A stretch of DNA of 64,000 bases from Gemmatimonas aurantiaca T-27 (GTDB taxonomy: Bacteria > Gemmatimonadota > Gemmatimonadetes > Gemmatimonadales > Gemmatimonadaceae), in contig NC_012489.1 in the NCBI RefSeq assembly GCF_000010305.1, positions 2,735,646 through 2,799,645 of the forward strand, in the 5' to 3' direction. Positions 55,387 through 64,000 of the stretch are shown piece by piece. Position 1 is the first letter of the stretch. Each line of letters starts with the position of its first letter. Both the position numbers and the translations under genes were made by a program. Under the pieces are notes generated by a model. That model was not told the DNA's origin and ran no database searches. It was given only the letters and a program-made list of their open reading frames with translations.

Positions 55387-57221
55387 GTGGGATCAACGAC
55401 TTCGCTTTCAAGATCGGCACTGTCAACGGAACGGGATCCGCCAGCGCCAACGGCCTGCTCATGCAGGCCATCTTCCGCATGGGTATCCCGGTATCGGGCA
55501 AGAACATCTTCCCGTCCAACATCCAGGGCCTGCCGACCTGGTATGAGATCCGCGTCTCGAAAGACGGCTACATGGCCCGTCCTTCGGAGGTGGATCTCGT
55601 CGTGGCCCTCAATCCGGCCACGTACGCCAAGGACGTGGCGACAGTGCGCCCCGGCGGCTACCTGCTCTACGATTCGTCCTGGCCGCTCGACCCGGACCTC
55701 GTGCGTGAAGGGATCACCATCATGGGGATCCCCTTTGGTCGGCTGTGCGTGGAAAACTTCCAGGGCGACCGCGACCGCACACTGCTCCGCAACATCGTGT
55801 ACGCCGGCTCACTCGCGGCACTGCTCGGCATCGACATGGATGTCGTGAGCAAGATGCTGGAAGAGAAGTACGGCAAGAAGCCCAAGCTGCTGACGTCCAA
55901 TCACAAGGCCATCCAGCTCGGCTACGAGTACGCCAAAGCGCACTTCACCTGCCCGTTGCCGTTCAGCCTCGAGAAGATGGATCACACCAGTGATTCCATC
56001 CTCATCGATGGCAACACCGCCTGCGCGCTCGGTGCGGTGTACGCCGGTGCCACGGTGGGTGCATGGTATCCCATCACGCCGGCCACCGCGTTGATGGAAC
56101 AGTTCAAGGCATTCTGCGACAAGTTCCGTGTGGACAAGGAGACGGGCGCACACAACTACGCCATTCTCCAGGCGGAAGATGAGCTGTCGGCGGCCGGTAT
56201 CATCATTGGTGCTGGCTGGGCCGGTGCTCGCGCGTTCACCAACACGTCAGGCCCCGGCATCTCGCTGATGCAGGAATTCATCGGGCTCGCCTACTACACC
56301 GACATTCCGGCCGTCTTCTTCGATATCCAGCGCTGCGGGCCGGCCACCGGCATGCCCACGCGGACGCAGCAGGCCGATCTCCTGTCGCTGGCCTATGCGT
56401 CCCATGGCGACACCAAACACCTCGTGATTTTCCCGGCCAATCCGGGAGAGGCGTTCGAGATGTCGGTGCAATCGTTTGATCTCGCCGAACGTTTCCAGAC
56501 GCCGGTGTTCGTGGCCACCGATCTCGACATCGGCATGAACGACTGGATGGTCAAGCGCTTCACCTGGGACGACAGCTACACGCCAGATCGCGGTAAGGTG
56601 CTGCACAAGGAAGATCTGGAGAAGATTCAGAAGTTCTCGCGGTACCTCGATGTGGATGGTGACGGCATCGCGGCCCGCACGCTGCCCGGCGTGGGTGGCA
56701 AGGGTGCGTATTTTGTGCGCGGCTCCGGCCACGACAAACACGCCGCCTACACCGAAGACTCCGACGCCTATCAGGAGCTCGTCGATCGCCTGAAGCGAAA
56801 GTTCGAGCACGCAGCGACGGCGATGCCAAAGCCCGTGTTCACGCTGCAGGACGGCGCCGACGTGGGCCTGGTCACGCTGGGTGGCTGTGATGCGGCAGTG
56901 CGTGAGGCCGCAGACAAGCTGCGAGCTCAGGGCATCGTGGCAGACGTGATGCGCGTGCGCGCCTTCCCCTTCGGAGCAGAAGTGAAGGACTTCTTCTCGC
57001 GCCACGAACGCGTGTTCGTGATCGAGCAGAATCGCGATGCGCAACTGCGGTCGCTGCTCGCCATCGAACTCGGCATCCCGCGCGATTCCATGCTGTCCAT
57101 CGTCGACTACGGCGGCATGCCCCTGACGGCCAAGGTGGTCGTCGATGCGGTGTCCAAGAAGCTAGGCGCCCTGGGCCATGTGCCCTCCACGTTGGGCGCC
57201 ACCAACGGAGTGCACGCATGA
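55383..57221 (+). CDS. korA: 2-Oxoacid:ferredoxin oxidoreductase, fused gamma-alpha subunit
   Basis: A 612-residue subunit in which the gamma domain (1 to about 190, KIGTVNGTGSASANGLLMQA) is fused to the alpha domain (about 205-600, WYPITPATALMEQFKAF, QAEDELSAAGIIIGAGWAGARAFTNTSGPG). This is the layout of KorA-type enzymes that oxidise 2-oxoglutarate or related 2-oxoacids to acyl-CoA and CO2 with ferredoxin as acceptor. Pyruvate or a branched-chain 2-oxoacid cannot be ruled out. Both ends overlap neighbours by ATGA. Confidence 0.9.
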   Translation: MSGINDFAFKIGTVNGTGSASANGLLMQAIFRMGIPVSGKNIFPSNIQGLPTWYEIRVSKDGYMARPSEVDLVVALNPATYAKDVATVRPGGYLLYDSSWPLDPDLVREGITIMGIPFGRLCVENFQGDRDRTLLRNIVYAGSLAALLGIDMDVVSKMLEEKYGKKPKLLTSNHKAIQLGYEYAKAHFTCPLPFSLEKMDHTSDSILIDGNTACALGAVYAGATVGAWYPITPATALMEQFKAFCDKFRVDKETGAHNYAILQAEDELSAAGIIIGAGWAGARAFTNTSGPGISLMQEFIGLAYYTDIPAVFFDIQRCGPATGMPTRTQQADLLSLAYASHGDTKHLVIFPANPGEAFEMSVQSFDLAERFQTPVFVATDLDIGMNDWMVKRFTWDDSYTPDRGKVLHKEDLEKIQKFSRYLDVDGDGIAARTLPGVGGKGAYFVRGSGHDKHAAYTEDSDAYQELVDRLKRKFEHAATAMPKPVFTLQDGADVGLVTLGGCDAAVREAADKLRAQGIVADVMRVRAFPFGAEVKDFFSRHERVFVIEQNRDAQLRSLLAIELGIPRDSMLSIVDYGGMPLTAKVVVDAVSKKLGALGHVPSTLGATNGVHA

Positions 57222-58273
57222 CATCCATTGCGAAGCCCCCAGTCAAGCATCCCAGCTCGCGCACGAATGGCCTCGGACTCACCATCCGGGACTACGAAGG
57301 CGCCATGTCCACGTTGTGCGCCGGCTGTGGGCACGACTCGGTCACCGCAGCGATTGTGCAGGCGGGATGGGAACTCGACCTCGAACCCCATCGCGTGGGC
57401 AAGATGAGTGGCATCGGCTGCTCTTCCAAGACCACTGCCTACTTCATGAAGCAGTCGCACGGATTCAACTCCGTGCATGGACGCATGCCGTCGGTGACCT
57501 CCGGTGCATCGGCGGCCAACCGTGGCCTCACGTACATCGGCGTGTCCGGTGACGGCGATTCGCTGTCCATCGGCCTCGGACAGTTGTCGCATGCCATCCG
57601 CCGTAACGTGAACATGCTGTATGTGCTCGAGAACAACGGCGTGTACGGGCTCACCAAGGGACAGTTCTCGGCGTCCGCCGACATCGGCTCCACCTCCAAG
57701 AAGGGGGAAGCCAATGAGCAGTCACCCATCGATCCCGTGCTGCTGGCGCTGACACTGGGCGCGACCTTTGTGGCCCGGTCGTTCTCCGGCGACAAGAAGC
57801 AGCTCGTTCCCATTCTCAAGGCCGGCCTCTCGCACAAAGGCTTTGCGATCGTCGACGTGATCTCCCCGTGTGTGAGCTTCAACGACCACGAGGGGTCCAC
57901 CAAGAGTTATGCGTTCACGCGTGAGCACGAAGTGGAAGCGGTGCATGCGGATTTTGTGCCACTGCGCCGCGAAATCACCATGCCGGAGTCTGGCGAAGAC
58001 GTGAAGTCGGTGACGATGCACGACGGCAGCGTGGTGCGCCTGCGGTCCACATCTGCCGACTACGATCCGACGAACCGTGATTCGGCGTACGCGCATGTGC
58101 GCGCCTGCCAGGCACGCCGAGAGATCGCCACGGGCTTGCTCTTTGTGGATGAGCGCGGCCGGGACATGCATGACTTCATGAAGACACCCGAAACTCCGCT
58201 CGTCGATCTGCCCTACGAGGCGCTGTGCCCGGGCAAGGGTGCCCTGGACAAGCTCATGGAGCGCTACCGCTAG
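57218..58273 (+). CDS. korB: 2-Oxoacid:ferredoxin oxidoreductase, beta subunit (TPP-binding)
   Basis: A 351-residue subunit that binds thiamine diphosphate and one [4Fe-4S] cluster. CAGCGHDSV, GIGCSSKTT and the TPP motif GDGDSLSIGLGQL with NNGVYGLTKGQ are clear. It has the C-terminal extension usual in this group (EALCPGKGALDKLMERYR). It pairs with the preceding alpha subunit. The next gene starts 16 nt later. Confidence 0.92.
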   Translation: MTSIAKPPVKHPSSRTNGLGLTIRDYEGAMSTLCAGCGHDSVTAAIVQAGWELDLEPHRVGKMSGIGCSSKTTAYFMKQSHGFNSVHGRMPSVTSGASAANRGLTYIGVSGDGDSLSIGLGQLSHAIRRNVNMLYVLENNGVYGLTKGQFSASADIGSTSKKGEANEQSPIDPVLLALTLGATFVARSFSGDKKQLVPILKAGLSHKGFAIVDVISPCVSFNDHEGSTKSYAFTREHEVEAVHADFVPLRREITMPESGEDVKSVTMHDGSVVRLRSTSADYDPTNRDSAYAHVRACQARREIATGLLFVDERGRDMHDFMKTPETPLVDLPYEALCPGKGALDKLMERYR

Positions 58274-58289
58274 AGGACTCCTCAAGGCG

Positions 58290-58790
58290 ATGTCACGTGA
58301 TGCCATCCGCGAGCAGGCGGTCATTGCCGACCTGCTCGCGCAGTCACCCACCGGCGCCGAACACCTGCTGCCTGTATTGCAGCAGGTGCAGGCCACGGTG
58401 GGTTTTGTTTCCCAGGACGCCATGCGACAGATCGCGCAGGCGTTCAACATTTCACGCGCCGATGTCTATGGCGTGGTGACGTTCTACACGGACCTGCGTG
58501 AGGCACCGGTCGGCCAATACGTCATGCAGTTGTGCATGGCTGAAGCCTGTCAGTCCGTGGGGTGCCGAGAGCTGGCCGCACACGCCACGCATGTGCTCGG
58601 GGTACCGCTCGGGCAGACCACGGCAGATCATCGCATACACCTTGAGGCCGCATACTGCTTCGGCAACTGTGCGTTGGGCCCCACCATGCGCATCGATGAC
58701 CGCATCGTGGGCGGCGTGACACCGGCGCGATTCGATGAGCTGCTGGCGGAGTTGCCGGTGGCCGCCAGCAGCGAACGAGGCGCCGCCTGA
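58290..58790 (+). CDS. fdsG: NAD-dependent formate dehydrogenase gamma subunit (NuoE-like)
   Basis: A 166-residue thioredoxin-fold [2Fe-2S] protein. Cluster ligands Cys82, Cys87, Cys123 and Cys127 (CMAEACQSVG, CFGNCALGP) match the NuoE/FdsG family. It carries electrons between FdsB and the rest of the soluble complex. ATG at 58290 is preceded by AAGG and gives the normal length. Its stop overlaps the next ATG (TGATG). Confidence 0.92.
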   Translation: MSRDAIREQAVIADLLAQSPTGAEHLLPVLQQVQATVGFVSQDAMRQIAQAFNISRADVYGVVTFYTDLREAPVGQYVMQLCMAEACQSVGCRELAAHATHVLGVPLGQTTADHRIHLEAAYCFGNCALGPTMRIDDRIVGGVTPARFDELLAELPVAASSERGAA

Positions 58791-60352
58791 TGCGCATTCA
58801 TGTGCCCAATGATACGGCGGCCCGTTCCGTGGGCGCGGACGAAGTCGCGCGTGCGTTGGCCAGCGTACCGGTGGTGCGCGACGGGCACGCTCACGTGGTG
58901 CGCAATGGGTCGCGCGGAGCGTACTGGCTGGAGCCACTGCTGGAGCTGGAGACTCCAGAAGGGCGCGTCGGTTTCGCCAATGTATCGGCCGCCGAGGTGC
59001 CCGCGCTTTTTGCAGACGGTCTTCCCGATCGCCGTCACCCGAAGTGCATCGGACTGGTGGAAGCGCTGCCGTGGCTCGCCGAACAGGTGCGCCTCACGTT
59101 TGCGCGGATCGGGCGCATCGACCCGTTGTCACTCGACGATTACCGCACGGCGGGCGGCTTGCTCGGCCTGGAACGCGCCATCGGCATGGATTCCGCAGGC
59201 ATTGTCCGCGAAATCACGGCGTCCGGCCTCAGAGGCCGGGGTGGCGCGGCATTTCCAGCCGGCATCAAATGGGAAACCGTGCGAAACGCGCGTGCCCCTC
59301 AGAAGTACGTCGTGTGCAACGCCGACGAGGGGGATTCAGGTACGTTTGCTGACCGACTGCTGATGGAAGCCGATCCGTTCCAGCTCATCGAAGGCATGAC
59401 CATCGCCGCGTTGGCGGTGGGGGCAACACAGGGCTACGTCTATCTGCGCTCGGAGTATCCGTACGCGGCGCAGATTTTCGGAGAAGCCCTCGCCCGCGCC
59501 CGCAGTGCGGGCATGTTGGGCGCATCGGTGTGTGGCAGTTCGCACGCCTTCGATATCACCCTGCGCATCGGTGGTGGGGCGTACATCTGCGGCGAAGAAA
59601 CGGCCTTGCTCGAAAGCCTGGAAGGCAAACGCGGTGTGGTACGCGCCAAACCGCCGCTGCCCGCCTTGCAGGGGCTGTTCGGCCAGCCCACCGTCATCAA
59701 CAATGTGTTGACCTTCGCTGCGGCCACGGACGTGCTGGCTAGGGGTGCACAGCACTACGCATCGCACGGCCTTGATCGATCCACTGGCACCATGCCCTTT
59801 CAGTTGGGTGGCAACATCCAACGTGGCGGACTGGTGGAACTCCCCTTTGGCATCACGTTGCGTGACCTGGTCGAACGCTTCGGCGGTGGCAGCTATTCAG
59901 GACGTGCGCTACGAGCCATTCAGGTCGGCGGCCCGCTCGGGGCGTACCTGCCGGCATCGCAGTGGGACACTCCACTCACCTACGAGCACTTCGCGGCCAT
60001 CGGGGCAATGCTGGGGCATGGTGGCATCGTGGCCTTCGACGACACGGTGGACATGGCCGCGCAGGCGGAGTTCGCGATGGCCTTCTGCGCCCATGAGTCG
60101 TGCGGCAAGTGTACCCCCTGCCGTATTGGCTCCACCCGTGGTGTGGAAGTGATTCAACGCCTGCGACGTCGTGAGCAGGTGCGGGATCAGTGGAACCTGC
60201 TCGAAGAGCTGTGTGAAACGATGGAGCTGGGTTCGTTGTGTGCGTTGGGTGGCCTCACGCCGATGCCTGTTCGCAGCGTGATGAAGCACTTCACCGCCGA
60301 TTTGCTGGCCCCGGCCGGCGGTGCATCTTCCACATCGCAGGTGGCACCATGA
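58790..60352 (+). CDS. fdsB: NAD-dependent formate dehydrogenase beta subunit (NuoF-like)
   Basis: A 520-residue diaphorase subunit that transfers electrons to NAD+. FMN and NADH sites: GLRGRGGAAFPAGIKW and CNADEGDSGTFADR; the [4Fe-4S] motif is ESCGKCTPCRIGSTR. The N-terminal ~110 residues are the FdsB-type extra domain. Overlaps fdsG (1 base) and fdsA (ATGA). Confidence 0.93.
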   Translation: MRIHVPNDTAARSVGADEVARALASVPVVRDGHAHVVRNGSRGAYWLEPLLELETPEGRVGFANVSAAEVPALFADGLPDRRHPKCIGLVEALPWLAEQVRLTFARIGRIDPLSLDDYRTAGGLLGLERAIGMDSAGIVREITASGLRGRGGAAFPAGIKWETVRNARAPQKYVVCNADEGDSGTFADRLLMEADPFQLIEGMTIAALAVGATQGYVYLRSEYPYAAQIFGEALARARSAGMLGASVCGSSHAFDITLRIGGGAYICGEETALLESLEGKRGVVRAKPPLPALQGLFGQPTVINNVLTFAAATDVLARGAQHYASHGLDRSTGTMPFQLGGNIQRGGLVELPFGITLRDLVERFGGGSYSGRALRAIQVGGPLGAYLPASQWDTPLTYEHFAAIGAMLGHGGIVAFDDTVDMAAQAEFAMAFCAHESCGKCTPCRIGSTRGVEVIQRLRRREQVRDQWNLLEELCETMELGSLCALGGLTPMPVRSVMKHFTADLLAPAGGASSTSQVAP

Positions 60353-63105
60353 TCAAACCCGCCCTCGATTTGTCCGCTGCTGCGGCGACGCCTCTGATCG
60401 ACATCACCATCGACGGCATGACCACGTCCGTGCCCGCCGGCACTACAGTGATGCAGGCGGCCAAGACCGTGGGCGTGGACATTGCGCGGCTGTGCGCCAA
60501 CGACACCCTGAAGCCCTTTGGCTCCTGTCGCTTGTGCGTGGTGGATATCGCGGGGCGAAAGGGGTTGCCCGCGTCCTGCACCACGCCCGTGGACCATGGC
60601 ATGGTGGTGCGCACCCAAACGCCGCAGCTCGCCCGTGTGCGACGCAACGTGATGGAGTTGTACATCTCCGATCACCCGCTCGACTGCCTCACCTGCGCCG
60701 CCAATGGCGACTGCGAATTGCAGGACATGGCCGGCGCCGTGGGGCTGCGGGAAGTGCGCTACGGATACGGTGGGGAAAATCACCTCGAGGCCGAGAAAGA
60801 CGAGTCGAATCCGTACTTCACGTTCGACCCGTCCAAGTGCATCGTCTGCTCGCGTTGTGTGCGGGCCTGCGATGAAATCCAGGGCACCTTTGCGCTGAGC
60901 ATCACCGATCGTGGATTTGCGTCCAAGGTGAGCGCTGGCATGGGTGAAGCGTTCCTGAACTCCGAGTGTGTCTCGTGTGGTGCCTGCGTGCAGGCCTGCC
61001 CCACCGCCACGCTCACCGAAAAGAGCATCATCGACGCCGGCCAGCCGGACCGCGTGGTGAAAACCACCTGCGCCTACTGCGGCGTGGGCTGTTCTTTCGA
61101 CGCAGAGCTCAAGGGCAACGATGTCGTGCGCATGACGCCCTCGGCCGAGGGCGGTGCCAACGAAGGCCACTCCTGCGTGAAGGGCCGGTTTGCATGGGGC
61201 TATGCCACCCACAGCGATCGAGTGCTGCACCCGATGGTGCGTGAGCATATCGATGACCCCTGGCGCCAAGTCAGTTGGGAGGAGGCCATCCAGTTTGCGG
61301 CGGCACGCTTTCGTGCCATTCAGGACGAACATGGCCGCGAAGCCATCGGCGGTGTTTCGTCGTCACGCTGCACCAACGAAGAAGTGTACGTGGTGCAGAA
61401 GATGGTCCGCGCGGCCTTCCGCAACAACAACATCGACACCTGCGCCCGGGTGTGCCATTCGCCCACCGGCTACGGGCTCAAGCAGACCTTCGGCACGTCA
61501 GCCGGCACCCAAGACTTCAAATCGGTGGCCCATGCCGATGTGATTCTGGTGATTGGCGCCAACCCCACCGACGCGCATCCGGTGTTTGCCGCCCGCATGA
61601 AACGTCGACTGCGGCAGGGCGCCAAACTCGTGGTGATCGATCCCCGACGCATCGACCTGGTACGGTCGCCGCACATTCAGGCAGCGCATCACCTGCAATT
61701 GCGCCCCGGCACCAACGTGGCGGTCATCAATGCGCTTGCCCATGTGATCGTGACCGAAGGCCTGGTGAATGACACGTTTGTCGGCGAACGCTGTGACGCG
61801 GTGTCATTCACACAGTGGCGCGACTTCATCGCGCAGCCGGAGCATTCTCCCGAAGCCACCGAGGCGCACTCCGGGGTGCCTGCGGCCGAGGTCCGTGCAG
61901 CGGCACGCCTGTACGCTGGCGCCGGCAACGCGGCCATCTACTACGGTCTGGGTGTCACCGAACACAGTCAGGGCAGCACCATGGTGCTTGGCATCGCCAA
62001 TCTCGCCATGGCGGCCGGTCAGATCGGTCGTGACGGTACTGGCGTGAACCCCCTTCGTGGCCAGAACAATGTGCAGGGATCCTGCGACATGGGGTCCTTT
62101 CCGCACGAACTGCCCGGCTATCGGCACATCTCCGACAATGCGGTGCGTGGCCGCTTCGAAGAAGCGTGGCACACCACGCTCGATCACGAACCGGGGATGC
62201 GCATCCCCAACATGCTCTCGGCGGCGGTGGCGGGCGCCTTTCGCGGGATGTTCGTGCAGGGCGAAGACATTGCGCAGTCCGACCCCAACACCATCCACGT
62301 GACCGATGCGTTGCGTGCCATGGACTGCGTGGTGGTACAGGATCTGTTTCTCAACGAAACAGCCAAGTATGCCCACGTTTTCCTGCCTGGTACGGCCTTC
62401 CTCGAAAAGGATGGCACCTTCACCAATGCCGAGCGACGCATCAATCGGGTGCGTCCCGTGTCGCCGTCGCGCACCGGCATGTCGGAATGGGAGGTGGTCT
62501 GTCGGCTGTCCACGGCGATGGGATATCCCATGGGCTATGACAACGCGTCGCAGATCATGGACGAGATCGCGGCACTGACACCCACGTTTGCCGGCGTCTC
62601 CTTCTCCCACCTCGACCAGGTGGGCAGTGTGCAGTGGCCCTGCACCACGGACACCCCCCTCGGCACACGCGTCATGCACGAACAGGCGTTTGTGCGCGGC
62701 AAGGGGCGGTTCCTCGTCACGCAATACGTACCCACCGACGAGCGCTCCACACGCAAGTTCCCGCTGCTGCTCACCACCGGCCGCGTGTTGACGCAGTACA
62801 ACGTGGGCACGGCCACGCGGCGCACCCCCAACACCATGTGGCACGACGAGGATGTGTTGGAGATGCATCCGCACGACGCCGAGGTGCGTGGCGTGAGCTC
62901 CGGGGATGGGGTGCTGCTCTCCAGCCGCAAAGGCGCCATCACATTACACGCCCGGGTTACCGACCGAGTCCCCGAGGGAATCGTCTACACCACGTTCCAT
63001 CACCCCGAGGCCGCCGCCAACGTGGTCACCACCGAGTTCTCCGATTGGGCGACCAACTGCCCGGAGTACAAGGTGACTGCCGTGGAGGTGCGCCCGGTTG
63101 ACTGA
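60349..63105 (+). CDS. fdsA: NAD-dependent formate dehydrogenase alpha subunit (molybdopterin)
   Basis: A 918-residue catalytic subunit that oxidises formate to CO2 (or the reverse) at a bis-MGD molybdenum or tungsten centre. N-terminal clusters: [2Fe-2S] (CANDTLKPFGSCRLC), His/Cys cluster (CLTCAANGDCELQD), two [4Fe-4S] (CIVCSRCVRACDE, CVSCGACVQACPT) and the CAYCGVGC site. The metal ligand is Cys369 (RVCHSP), not selenocysteine. C-terminal dinucleotide-binding domain has TTGRVLTQYNVGTATRR. The ATG at 60349 lies in the ATGA overlap with fdsB. Confidence 0.95.
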   Translation: MIKPALDLSAAAATPLIDITIDGMTTSVPAGTTVMQAAKTVGVDIARLCANDTLKPFGSCRLCVVDIAGRKGLPASCTTPVDHGMVVRTQTPQLARVRRNVMELYISDHPLDCLTCAANGDCELQDMAGAVGLREVRYGYGGENHLEAEKDESNPYFTFDPSKCIVCSRCVRACDEIQGTFALSITDRGFASKVSAGMGEAFLNSECVSCGACVQACPTATLTEKSIIDAGQPDRVVKTTCAYCGVGCSFDAELKGNDVVRMTPSAEGGANEGHSCVKGRFAWGYATHSDRVLHPMVREHIDDPWRQVSWEEAIQFAAARFRAIQDEHGREAIGGVSSSRCTNEEVYVVQKMVRAAFRNNNIDTCARVCHSPTGYGLKQTFGTSAGTQDFKSVAHADVILVIGANPTDAHPVFAARMKRRLRQGAKLVVIDPRRIDLVRSPHIQAAHHLQLRPGTNVAVINALAHVIVTEGLVNDTFVGERCDAVSFTQWRDFIAQPEHSPEATEAHSGVPAAEVRAAARLYAGAGNAAIYYGLGVTEHSQGSTMVLGIANLAMAAGQIGRDGTGVNPLRGQNNVQGSCDMGSFPHELPGYRHISDNAVRGRFEEAWHTTLDHEPGMRIPNMLSAAVAGAFRGMFVQGEDIAQSDPNTIHVTDALRAMDCVVVQDLFLNETAKYAHVFLPGTAFLEKDGTFTNAERRINRVRPVSPSRTGMSEWEVVCRLSTAMGYPMGYDNASQIMDEIAALTPTFAGVSFSHLDQVGSVQWPCTTDTPLGTRVMHEQAFVRGKGRFLVTQYVPTDERSTRKFPLLLTTGRVLTQYNVGTATRRTPNTMWHDEDVLEMHPHDAEVRGVSSGDGVLLSSRKGAITLHARVTDRVPEGIVYTTFHHPEAAANVVTTEFSDWATNCPEYKVTAVEVRPVD

Positions 63106-63961
63106 CAGCGAAGCCGCCACGGCGGGAGTGATGTCTCGCGCCATTGTGCGCAGCGGCCCATCAGGCAGCATGGTTGCCGGTGCGTGGGCGATTGCCGTGG
63201 AAGCTCCGGTTGCCATCACGATCAACGACACGCCCTGGACCGTCATGCTGGCCACACCGGCGGACCTCGAGGATCTGGCCATCGGGCTGGCGATCACCGA
63301 GCGCGTGGTGTCGCATGCTACAGCCATCGCGGATGTCCGGATCTCGGAAGCACTGGGTGAATACACCGTGCAGTTGTCTGCCGATTCCGCTCTGGTCGAC
63401 ACGAACGCACTCCGCGCTCGCTCGCTGCTCGGCAACACGGCCTGTGGACTGTGCGGCATCGAGACGCTGGCGGCGCTGCATAGTCGGCACACGGAGCGAC
63501 ACATCACGGAGCCCGTCGATGACGAGGCCATACGTCGGGCCGCTGGGACGCTCGCCGCGCATCAGCCGCTCAATGCCACCACACGCTCTGTGCACGCGGC
63601 GGCCTGGTGCACCATGCAAGGTGACATCGTGCTGGCGCGTGAGGACGTGGGCCGACACAACGCCCTCGACAAACTCGTGGGCGCGGTGCGCCGGTCAGGC
63701 ACACCTGTGACACCAGGCTTTGTCCTGATGAGCAGTCGGTGCAGTTATGAGCTCGTGTACAAGGCCATCGCGCTCGATGCACAACTACTGGCCACCGTCA
63801 GCGCGCCCACCACGATGGCCTTGCAATGGGCAGAGCAACTGGGACTGCCGCTGGTGTCCACCATGGGACGTGGAGACGTCCTCGAGATCATCCGATTCCC
63901 CGAAAGCGGGGAACGCGGAAACATGAGTCATGCACAGGAACCGGTGATGCACCATGTCTGA
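63098..63961 (+). CDS. fdhD: Formate dehydrogenase sulfurtransferase FdhD
   Basis: A 287-residue accessory protein that moves sulfur from IscS to the molybdenum cofactor of formate dehydrogenase. The essential CxxC is Cys116-Cys119 (NTACGLCG). Other family marks: LAREDVGRHNALDK and SSRCSYELV. It starts with TTG at 63098, overlapping fdsA by 8 bases; a later ATG at 63131 would shorten it by 11 residues. Its end overlaps fdsD by 8 bases. Confidence 0.93.
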   Translation: MTDSEAATAGVMSRAIVRSGPSGSMVAGAWAIAVEAPVAITINDTPWTVMLATPADLEDLAIGLAITERVVSHATAIADVRISEALGEYTVQLSADSALVDTNALRARSLLGNTACGLCGIETLAALHSRHTERHITEPVDDEAIRRAAGTLAAHQPLNATTRSVHAAAWCTMQGDIVLAREDVGRHNALDKLVGAVRRSGTPVTPGFVLMSSRCSYELVYKAIALDAQLLATVSAPTTMALQWAEQLGLPLVSTMGRGDVLEIIRFPESGERGNMSHAQEPVMHHV

Positions 63962-64000
63962 CCACGACGTGATCCGCATGGTCAATCAAATCGCGCAGTT
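63954..64000 (+). CDS. fdsD: Formate dehydrogenase delta subunit, 5' end only
   Basis: The window ends after about 15 codons: MSDHDVIRMVNQIAQ. This matches the start of FdsD (xxxDxIRMxNQIxxFF), a small protein needed for cofactor insertion and stability of FdsABG. It starts inside the 3' end of fdhD and completes the fdsGBA-fdhD-fdsD order known from other bacteria. Confidence 0.75.
   Translation, partial: MSDHDVIRMVNQIAQ

Noticed and set aside
61453-61455. Selenocysteine in the formate dehydrogenase
   Set aside because: The metal-ligand codon is TGC (cysteine); no in-frame TGA occurs.

Overview
The window is uniformly GC-rich, densely coded bacterial DNA with no insertion sequence, prophage or CRISPR array that I can see. 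It carries an Asp-box (VPS10/BNR-type) exported protein, Tat- and lipoprotein-type amidohydrolases, a TonB-dependent receptor with a carboxypeptidase-regulatory domain, many lipoproteins, and many starts without a Shine-Dalgarno sequence. This mix fits a Gram-negative member of the Gemmatimonadota (Gemmatimonas-like). The taxon is an inference from gene content; there is no rRNA here to confirm it. No stretch longer than 300 bases lacks a gene once start sites are corrected.

Layout. 1-7.7 kb: the end of a LytTR regulator, then a minus-strand block for exported peptide or polymer turnover (DUF2911 protein, 11-Asp-box protein, two D-aminoacylase-like amidohydrolases). 7.9-10.9 kb: SulP transporter plus beta-carbonic anhydrase, and an unrecognised small protein. 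10.9-20.3 kb: housekeeping (ffh, lon, DUF445, zincin lipoprotein, prepilin peptidase, SpoU-type rRNA/tRNA methyltransferase, M48 lipoprotein). 20.3-25.7 kb: a tightly coupled purine-salvage operon (double 5'-nucleotidase, small beta-grasp-like protein, adenosine deaminase, purine nucleoside phosphorylase), divergent from uridine kinase. 26.7-46.7 kb: a phosphate super-locus. It holds phoB-phoR, a sirtuin, a TonB receptor, a repeat/beta-helix lipoprotein, another lipoprotein, pstS-pstC-pstA-pstB-pstB-phoU-ppx, then the opposing block DUF47-pit-ppk. 46.9-53.4 kb: rhomboid protease, dnaK, htrA, M55 D-aminopeptidase, a small outer-membrane beta-barrel and tRNA-Leu(UAG). 53.6-64.0 kb: one long plus-strand operon joining a GltD-like flavoprotein with ferredoxin clusters, a 2-oxoacid:ferredoxin oxidoreductase and a complete NAD-dependent molybdenum formate dehydrogenase (fdsG-B-A, fdhD, start of fdsD).

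How the genes work together. PhoR/PhoB would sense phosphate, Pst (with two ATPases) and Pit would import it, PhoU and DUF47 would tune transport, and Ppk/Ppx would bank or release polyphosphate. The TonB receptor and its lipoprotein sit directly ahead of pst and may be the outer-membrane half of this system (inference). In the last operon, 2-oxoacid oxidation, an NAD(P)H/ferredoxin flavoprotein and formate oxidation are translated together, which suggests one shared low-potential electron circuit. Several intergenic regions hold perfect hairpins, most of them at operon ends or between convergent genes.
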